A stretch of 12,328 bases of DNA from positions 119,536-131,863 of the forward strand of contig NYSW01000075.1 of the NCBI GenBank assembly GCA_002683195.1. The letters run 5' to 3'. Position 1 is the stretch's first letter; the number at the start of each line of letters is the position of its first letter. Source of the stretch: Phycisphaerae bacterium. Lineage in GTDB: Bacteria; Planctomycetota; Phycisphaerae; Phycisphaerales; SM1A02. Positions 8,081-12,328 of this stretch are shown one piece after another. Under the pieces are notes generated by a model, which was not told the DNA's origin, did no database searches, and was given only the letters and a program-made list of their open reading frames with translations. A program made the position numbers and the translations under genes.

Positions 8081-8086
8081 CTAGTA
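8081..8086 (-). promoter_or_regulatory. -10-like box TACTAG just before the lipoprotein gene
   Basis: TACTAG on the minus strand with 9 nt to the GTG at 8071, which implies a leader of only a few nucleotides. No -35 match is seen at 17-18 bp, so this is a weak call. Confidence 0.3.
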
Positions 8087-8106
8087 CCGGATCCTCCCGC
8101 TCGCCC

Positions 8107-8128
8107 TCCTCCGGGGGCGGCCGGAGGA
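8107..8128. repeat. Inverted repeat TCCTCCGG-6-CCGGAGGA between divergent promoters
   Basis: Perfect 8-bp arms (8107-8114 and 8121-8128) separated by GGGCGG. It covers the -35 position of the plus-strand TACAAT box at 8138 and abuts that of the minus-strand TACTAG box at 8081. It is therefore well placed as an operator for both units. It could also form a hairpin if transcribed. No regulator gene is next to it. Confidence 0.45.
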
Positions 8129-8137
8129 TTCGCCCCC

Positions 8138-8143
8138 TACAAT
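8138..8143 (+). promoter_or_regulatory. -10 box TACAAT of the DUF1844-sdhC unit
   Basis: TACAAT after a C-rich run (CGCCCCC). Transcription would start near 8150, downstream of the ATG at 8142, so that ATG is unlikely to be the DUF1844 start; the one at 8187 is. The -35 position is inside the inverted repeat and shows no TTGACA-like sequence. Confidence 0.45.
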
Positions 8144-8172
8144 GAATGATTCAAACCACTCAGGCCCTCCAG

Positions 8173-8177
8173 CGGAG
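8173..8177 (+). promoter_or_regulatory. Ribosome binding site of the DUF1844 gene
   Basis: CGGAG, 9 nt before the ATG at 8187. It favours this start over the in-frame ATG at 8142. Confidence 0.5.
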
Positions 8178-8186
8178 CACGCGGCC

Positions 8187-8651
8187 ATGTCCGACGAGAC
8201 CCCCAAACTTCACATTGACAGCGACTGGAAGGCCGAGGCCCAGGCGGAGAAGGAACGACTCGCCGCCGAAGCCACCAAGAAGACGGAAGCCGCCGGCGGG
8301 GCCCCCGCCCCGGGCGAAATGCCCCCGGCTGATTTCAAGTCCCTCATGGGGCTGCTGGCCTCCCAGGCCATCATGGGCCTTGGCGCCTACACCGATCCGG
8401 ATTCCGGCGGCGTGGTGGTCGACCTCCCGGGCGCCAAATTCGCCATCGACCTTCTCGGAGTTCTCGAGGAGAAGACGCAGGGCAACCTCAGCGATGAGGA
8501 GGCTTCGGAGATCAACAAGGTCGTCACCGAGCTCCGCTCGCGTTTCGTCCAGATCGCGCAGCTCGTCGCCCAGCAGGGGCAGCCCGGCGGTCAGATTCCC
8601 GGAGGCGACCCTGCATCGCCCCCGCCCGACCTGCGAATCCAAGAGCCCTGA
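8187..8651 (+). CDS. DUF1844 family protein
   Basis: Small protein of 154 residues, predicted cytoplasmic as there is no signal peptide or membrane segment. Function unknown. Residues 1-45 are charged and Ala-rich, a likely flexible or helical leader. The DUF1844 core spans about residues 48-125: ADFKSLMGLLASQAIMGLGAY, then the hallmark AKFAIDLLGVLEEKTQGNLS (residues 83-102) and the closing LRSRFVQIAQL. The tail is Gln/Gly/Pro-rich. The start at 8187 rests on the CGGAG box, on the TACAAT promoter that overlaps the earlier ATG at 8142, and on the family-like opening MSDETPKLHIDSDW. sdhC begins 61 bp after the stop on the same strand with no terminator between, so co-transcription with sdhC is likely. 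A functional link to complex II is only suggested by this position. Confidence 0.88.
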   Translation: MSDETPKLHIDSDWKAEAQAEKERLAAEATKKTEAAGGAPAPGEMPPADFKSLMGLLASQAIMGLGAYTDPDSGGVVVDLPGAKFAIDLLGVLEEKTQGNLSDEEASEINKVVTELRSRFVQIAQLVAQQGQPGGQIPGGDPASPPPDLRIQEP

Positions 8652-8699
8652 GTTCGAATCGCCTGATCCAGATGGGCCCCACAGAGCCCCCCGTCCCCC

Positions 8700-8703
8700 G
8701 AGG
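8700..8703 (+). promoter_or_regulatory. Ribosome binding site of sdhC
   Basis: GAGG, 9 nt before the GTG at 8713. It decides the start in a frame that is open without a break from 8146. Confidence 0.5.
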
Positions 8704-8712
8704 CAACGTCCC

Positions 8713-9498
8713 GTGACCAACGAGCACAGCTTCATCGACCGCCACTATCTCCTGCTCCGCAGGCTTCACTCGCTGTCGGGAATCTTCCCGATCGGCCTCT
8801 TCCTGATCCCCCACCTCACGACGAACTCTTCGATCGTCTGGGGGCGGCTGGGCTCCGGAGGTGACGTCGCCGGCGGCGTCGAGACGTTCCAGCATGAAGT
8901 GGACTTCATCCACTCCCTGCCGGCCCTCCTGCTGATCGAGGTCTTCGGGCTCTGGCTGCCTTTGGCCTTCCATGCGGTGCTCGGGGTGTATTTCGCCCGG
9001 ACCGGCCGTTTCAACACCAACCGATATGCCTACCAGTCCAACTGGCGATATTCCTGGCAGCGGATCACCGGCTACATCGCACTGGTCTTCATCTTCATGC
9101 ACGTGGCTTCACTTCGTTGGGGATGGAGTTTCTGGGGATTGATGCCTCCATTCGATCCGGAGTACGCGGCCAGCTCCACCGCCATCCACTTCCAGGACGG
9201 CGCCTGGGGCTCCTTCGCGGCGGTCTTCTATCTGGTGTGTGTCCTTTCGATCGTCTTTCACTTCGCCAACGGCCTTTGGACCGCGGCGATCACCTGGGGT
9301 CTCACCATCAGCGCGAAGTCGCAGCAGAGATGGGGCTACGCCTGTGCCGGCATCGGCATGGGACTGGCGGCAGCCAGCGTGACCGCGATCCTCGGCTTCG
9401 CGACTCTCGACCCGGAGAAGGCGGAGATGGTCGAGAACGAAATGAAAATGAAGGAAACGCCGGTGATGGAATCGGAGATCGCCTACCAACCCGACTGA
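8713..9498 (+). CDS. sdhC: Succinate dehydrogenase cytochrome b558 subunit (diheme membrane anchor)
   Basis: Membrane anchor of respiratory complex II, 261 residues. It carries two hemes b, passes electrons from the catalytic subunits to quinone and holds the complex in the cytoplasmic membrane. Five membrane segments can be traced. Five histidines match the axial ligands of the Bacillus subtilis SdhC type in order: His19 (RRLHSLSG), His34 (LIPHLTTN), His87 (AFHAVLG), His130 (FIFMHVAS) and His183 (VFHFANG). The 15- and 43-residue spacings for the first and third intervals agree with that protein; the others are longer by about 11. No separate sdhD is needed in this type. A charged Met/Glu-rich tail of about 27 residues follows the last helix. 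The GTG at 8713 is chosen because of the GAGG box and the N-terminus TNEHSFIDRHYLLLRRLHSLSG. sdhA starts 123 bp downstream. Confidence 0.93.
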   Translation: MTNEHSFIDRHYLLLRRLHSLSGIFPIGLFLIPHLTTNSSIVWGRLGSGGDVAGGVETFQHEVDFIHSLPALLLIEVFGLWLPLAFHAVLGVYFARTGRFNTNRYAYQSNWRYSWQRITGYIALVFIFMHVASLRWGWSFWGLMPPFDPEYAASSTAIHFQDGAWGSFAAVFYLVCVLSIVFHFANGLWTAAITWGLTISAKSQQRWGYACAGIGMGLAAASVTAILGFATLDPEKAEMVENEMKMKETPVMESEIAYQPD

Positions 9499-9526
9499 TT
9501 TCCGCCGCCCTCTTCGGGGGGCCCCG

Positions 9527-9532
9527 TACGAT
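9527..9532 (+). promoter_or_regulatory. -10-like box TACGAT between sdhC and sdhA
   Basis: TACGAT after GGCCCCG, in the 123-bp gap 9499-9621. It resembles the boxes at 3995 and 8138 but has no -35 match. The short palindrome TCTGG-T-CCAGA (9532-9542) overlaps its end. sdhA could thus have its own promoter beside read-through from sdhC. Confidence 0.3.
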
Positions 9533-9610
9533 CTGGTCCAGACGGATACCGGCATCCATTCCAGCCCGGGCCACGAACACGAATCCGGTAGTTCAGTCCA
9601 CGTCGAGTCT

Positions 9611-9615
9611 CGGAG
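9611..9615 (+). promoter_or_regulatory. Ribosome binding site of sdhA
   Basis: CGGAG, 6 nt before the GTG at 9622; it supports the GTG start. Confidence 0.5.
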
Positions 9616-9621
9616 TTTCCC

Positions 9622-11511
9622 GTGCAGCAAACCAATCGTCGAGTCATCGTGGTCGGAGGAGGCCTTGCCGGCCTCGCCGCCACCGTCAGGGTTGCCGAAA
9701 GCGGCATGCCCGTCGATCTCTTCTCCCTGGTCCCCGTGAAACGATCGCACTCCGTCTGCGCCCAGGGCGGTATCAACGCCTGCAACGAGGTCGCACGGCA
9801 GCAGGGGTACTCCGAGTACGAGCACTTCGACGAAACCGTCTACGGCGGCGACTTCCTCGCCCACCAGCCCCCGGTCTATGAAATGACGCATTGGGCACCG
9901 AGGATCATCGACCTCCTGGACCGGATGGGCGTGCCCTTCAATCGAACCAGCGAGGGACGCCGGGATCTGCGACTCTTCGGGGGCTCCCTGTTCAAGCGAA
10001 CCCACTTCGCGGGCGCGACCACTGGCCAGCAGCTCTTGTACGCCCTCGACGAGCAGACTCGACGCTGGGAGCACGAAAAGCGGGTGACCAAGTACGAGCA
10101 CTGGGAGTTCCTGCGTCCGATCGTGGAGGACGGAGGACGATGCGTCGGCATCGTCGCCCAGGACATGCGAACCATGCAGATCCGCTCGTTCCGCGCCGAC
10201 GCCGTGGTGATGGCGACCGGTGGTTGCGGCCTGGTCTACGGCAAGAGCACCAACTCGGTGATCTGCACCGGCGCCGCGGCCAGCCGCTGCTACCGGGAGG
10301 GCGCGCTGTACGGAAACCCCGAGTTCGTCCAGGTCCACCCCACCGCGATTCCCGGCGCCGACAAGCTTCGGCTCATGTCCGAAAGCGCCCGTGGGGAAGG
10401 CGGCCGGGTCTGGGTCCCCCGCGCGGCGGGCGACGTCCGCGATCCCCGCGACATTCCCACCGAAGAGCGGTACTACTTCCTCGAGGAGAAGTACCCGGCG
10501 TACGGGAACATCGTTCCCCGCGACATCGCCACCCGCGAGATCTTCGACGTCTGCGTCAATCAGGGGCTTGGAGTGGCGGGTGAGAACCAGGTCTTCCTCG
10601 ACCTCACCCATCTTGACCGTGAGTATCTGGAGCGAAAGCTCGGTGGCATCGTCGAGATCTACCGCAAGTTCGTGGGCGAGGACCCGGCCGAAGTCCCGAT
10701 GCGGATCTTCCCCGGCGTCCACTACTCGATGGGCGGGCTCTGGACGACCTACACCCCGTCTTCCGACCTCCGAGGCATGGAGTCGGGCGCCCCGAACTCG
10801 ATGATGACCAACATCGAAGGGCTCTATGCCTTCGGCGAAGTGAACTACCAGTACCACGGTGCCAACCGGCTGGGTGCCAACGCCCTTCTCTCCTGCATCT
10901 TCGACGGCCTGTTCTGCGGCCTCGGCGTGGTGAACTACGTCTCAGGGCAACAGCAGTCGGTGAGCGAACTCGAGAGCTCGATCTACGACGCCGCTCGAGT
11001 CGCCGAGGAAGGGATCGTGGAGAAACTCGTCGCATCCGACGGCACCGAGAATCCGTACCTGATCGGCCGGGAACTCGGCGATGAAATGACCGCCGCCTGC
11101 ACGGTGGTCAAGAGTGAACCCCGACTGGAACAGGCCCGGGCCAAGCTCGCGGAACTCCACGAGCGGTATGCCAACATCCGACTGTCGGACACCGGCCTCT
11201 GGACGAACCAGAATCTTTCCCACGCCAGATCGGTCGGAGACATGCTCCGCATCGGCGACGCGATGATCGAGGCGTCCTTCCTTCGGAAGGAATCCCGCGG
11301 CAGCCACTACCGGACCGACTTCCCCACCCGGAACGACGAGGATTTCCTTCGCACCACCGTCGCCTCCCTCGATCGGGAGACCGGGCGGCCGAAGATCGCC
11401 TACGAAGAGGTCGAGGTCGGGCTGGTCACGCCCCGCGAGCGAAATTACACCACGACCCACGCGCCGGCCAAGGAAGAGACCACCAAGACGAAGGCCACGG
11501 TGGCGAGCTGA
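9622..11511 (+). CDS. sdhA: Succinate dehydrogenase flavoprotein subunit
   Basis: Catalytic subunit of complex II, 629 residues, oxidising succinate to fumarate with covalently bound FAD. It opens with the Rossmann motif VIVVGGGLAGLAA (residues 8-20). His43 in RSHSVCAQGGINA is the expected FAD attachment site and is of the Bacillus/b558 subtype. Substrate and catalytic motifs follow: VQVHPTAIPG (His239), ESARGEGGRV (Arg257), IVPRDIATR (Arg300), HYSMGGL (His367) and YHGANRLGANALL (Arg416). All key residues are present and no frameshift is seen. The C-terminus ends in a Thr/Lys-rich low-complexity tail of about 20 residues. The start is GTG with a CGGAG box. The gene follows sdhC by 123 bp; a convergent membrane protein gene lies 102 bp downstream and no sdhB follows. 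Fumarate reductase is a formal alternative, but the diheme b558 partner supports a succinate:quinone oxidoreductase; direction cannot be read from sequence. Confidence 0.96.
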   Translation: MQQTNRRVIVVGGGLAGLAATVRVAESGMPVDLFSLVPVKRSHSVCAQGGINACNEVARQQGYSEYEHFDETVYGGDFLAHQPPVYEMTHWAPRIIDLLDRMGVPFNRTSEGRRDLRLFGGSLFKRTHFAGATTGQQLLYALDEQTRRWEHEKRVTKYEHWEFLRPIVEDGGRCVGIVAQDMRTMQIRSFRADAVVMATGGCGLVYGKSTNSVICTGAAASRCYREGALYGNPEFVQVHPTAIPGADKLRLMSESARGEGGRVWVPRAAGDVRDPRDIPTEERYYFLEEKYPAYGNIVPRDIATREIFDVCVNQGLGVAGENQVFLDLTHLDREYLERKLGGIVEIYRKFVGEDPAEVPMRIFPGVHYSMGGLWTTYTPSSDLRGMESGAPNSMMTNIEGLYAFGEVNYQYHGANRLGANALLSCIFDGLFCGLGVVNYVSGQQQSVSELESSIYDAARVAEEGIVEKLVASDGTENPYLIGRELGDEMTAACTVVKSEPRLEQARAKLAELHERYANIRLSDTGLWTNQNLSHARSVGDMLRIGDAMIEASFLRKESRGSHYRTDFPTRNDEDFLRTTVASLDRETGRPKIAYEEVEVGLVTPRERNYTTTHAPAKEETTKTKATVAS

Positions 11512-11613
11512 CCGAGCGCGGCGTTCGGGATGTCAGGGCTCGCGTCGCGGCTGGCGGAACGCCGAAGCGTCGGTCGACACCGTTCGCACCCGGTTCATCC
11601 CGCGGCGAGCGAA

Positions 11614-12328
11614 TCAGCTCTCGGCCCAGCGCATCTTCGCGTACAGCGTGAGAAACGCAAAGACCGCCTGGAGCGAGAAGACCCCGAACGCGGCAACCCG
11701 GAGCTGGCCGCGCCCGATCGTCCCGTACGCTGTTCTCCTCGAGTCCAGTGAGGCGAGACACCACCCGATCGCAAGCAGGATCGGTGGATCGAAGTACCGC
11801 TGGAAGGCGGACGAGTTCACGGTATAGGCGGCCAGGAAGGAGATCGCGAAACCGGTCACCAACCAGGCGGTCCGCGTCCGGCCCGACGCGACGAGCAGTC
11901 CGAAGAGGATTCCCGCGGTCGCCCCGCCCACAACGCTGCCCGCGACGATCAGGCTCGATCGCCCGAGGATCGTGGGCGTCCAACCGGCGAACAACCAGAG
12001 CCAACCGCCGTTTCGGCCGTATTCCTTGCCGGCCACCGATTCAAGCGACACCCCGGCCAGGAGCCCGACCACGAGGCCGATGAACATCGCGCGGCGGACC
12101 CGCCGGTCATGCCACCAGAACGGCAGAAGCACGACCACCAGGGGCGAGGCGTAGACCGCGAGCAGCGAAAGCACCCCGGGAGTTACGCCATGATTGAATC
12201 CACCCGCGTGCGACTTGCCATCGCCACCGATCTGAAATTTCGGCGGGACGAGGCCGCCCCACAGCATGGCGAAGCCCGCGATGACACCCGCCGCGCCGAA
12301 GCCGCAGCAGCACAGCGCTGGCCACCGC
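11614..12328 (-). CDS. Polytopic membrane protein, C-terminal part (possible GT-C glycosyltransferase), N-terminus beyond right edge
   Basis: The minus-strand frame is open from the right edge to the TGA at 11614-11616, giving 237 residues. An internal ATG at 12267 exists, but the codons before it encode a hydrophobic stretch that continues the first membrane segment (ending AAGVIAGFAMLWGGLVPP), so the real start is outside the window. About seven hydrophobic segments are visible. The order resembles the membrane part of family-39-like GT-C glycosyltransferases: helices, a loop with FQIGGDGKSHAGGFNHG, and then NSSAFQRYFDPPILLAIGW, where an RYF motif begins a late helix. The catalytic acidic loop of such enzymes would be in the missing N-terminal part, so this assignment is tentative. 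It is convergent with sdhA, 102 bp apart, and no strong terminator is seen between them. Confidence 0.7.
   Translation of the reverse strand, partial: RWPALCCCGFGAAGVIAGFAMLWGGLVPPKFQIGGDGKSHAGGFNHGVTPGVLSLLAVYASPLVVVLLPFWWHDRRVRRAMFIGLVVGLLAGVSLESVAGKEYGRNGGWLWLFAGWTPTILGRSSLIVAGSVVGGATAGILFGLLVASGRTRTAWLVTGFAISFLAAYTVNSSAFQRYFDPPILLAIGWCLASLDSRRTAYGTIGRGQLRVAAFGVFSLQAVFAFLTLYAKMRWAES

Noticed and set aside
8652..8660. GTTCGAATC, like the T-loop of a tRNA
   Set aside because: No matching T-stem, acceptor stem or anticodon arm around it; it directly follows the DUF1844 stop codon.
8146..8712. N-terminal extension of the sdhC frame
   Set aside because: The frame is open but Arg/Pro/Ser-rich and overlaps the DUF1844 gene; family length, the histidine spacing and the GAGG box support the GTG at 8713.
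9510..9526. GC-rich hairpin CCCTC-TTC-GGGGG between sdhC and sdhA
   Set aside because: Short stem with a T-G pair and no T run after it; probably base composition.
9109..10857. 582-codon open frame on the minus strand
   Set aside because: Lies wholly across sdhC and sdhA, which have clear family motifs; the antisense product resembles nothing.
11520..11563. Possible terminator after sdhA (GGCGTTC and GAACGCC arms)
   Set aside because: Only 7 bp with a loop of about 30 nt and no T run; too weak to call.
11530..11751. 73-codon plus-strand frame after sdhA as a possible sdhB remnant
   Set aside because: No Cys clusters, low-complexity Arg/Pro/Glu product, and it lies mostly antisense to the membrane protein gene.
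1..12328. CRISPR arrays, insertion sequences, toxin-antitoxin pairs, phage genes
   Set aside because: No spaced direct repeats, transposase or integrase motifs, or small paired genes were seen on either strand; gene content is uniform in style.

Overview
The window is a GC-rich, densely coding bacterial chromosome segment of ordinary housekeeping and envelope genes. I see no mobile element, CRISPR array, tRNA or rRNA gene, and no defence island. The likely source is a planctomycete, probably of the Phycisphaerae. Three things point that way: a secreted alpha/alpha-toroid protein ending in DUF4159-like domains, a DUF1844 protein, and a b558-type diheme succinate dehydrogenase anchor. Sparse Shine-Dalgarno use and starts lying directly behind -10-like boxes fit, but the assignment is inference.

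Layout. (1) 1-3894, minus strand: a class I glutamine amidotransferase (3151-3894) is followed after 22 bp by a very large MscS-superfamily channel of MscK architecture (1-3128, C-terminus beyond the left edge). (2) 3895-4105: divergent promoter region. (3) 4106-6756, plus strand: a secreted toroid/DUF4159-like protein, then a YraN-family (UPF0102) protein whose TTG start overlaps the previous stop. (4) 6764-8071, minus strand: a SurA/PpiC-like lipoprotein, convergent with yraN and 7 bp from it. (5) 8072-8186: a second divergent promoter region with a perfect 8+8 bp inverted repeat. (6) 8187-11511, plus strand: DUF1844 protein, sdhC, sdhA. (7) 11614 to the right edge, minus strand: C-terminal part of a polytopic membrane protein.

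How the genes work together. SdhC and SdhA are the membrane anchor and flavoprotein of respiratory complex II. The iron-sulfur subunit SdhB is not in the window, so the complex needs a gene from elsewhere. The channel and the lipoprotein serve the cell envelope (osmotic release and, by homology, protein folding). The toroid protein is exported but its role is unknown.

The most notable points are the missing sdhB, two DUF4159-like segments in tandem in the toroid protein, promoter boxes that suggest leaderless mRNAs, the inverted repeat between divergent promoters, and a small palindrome built from the stop codons of two convergent genes. I did not find a clearly new biological system.
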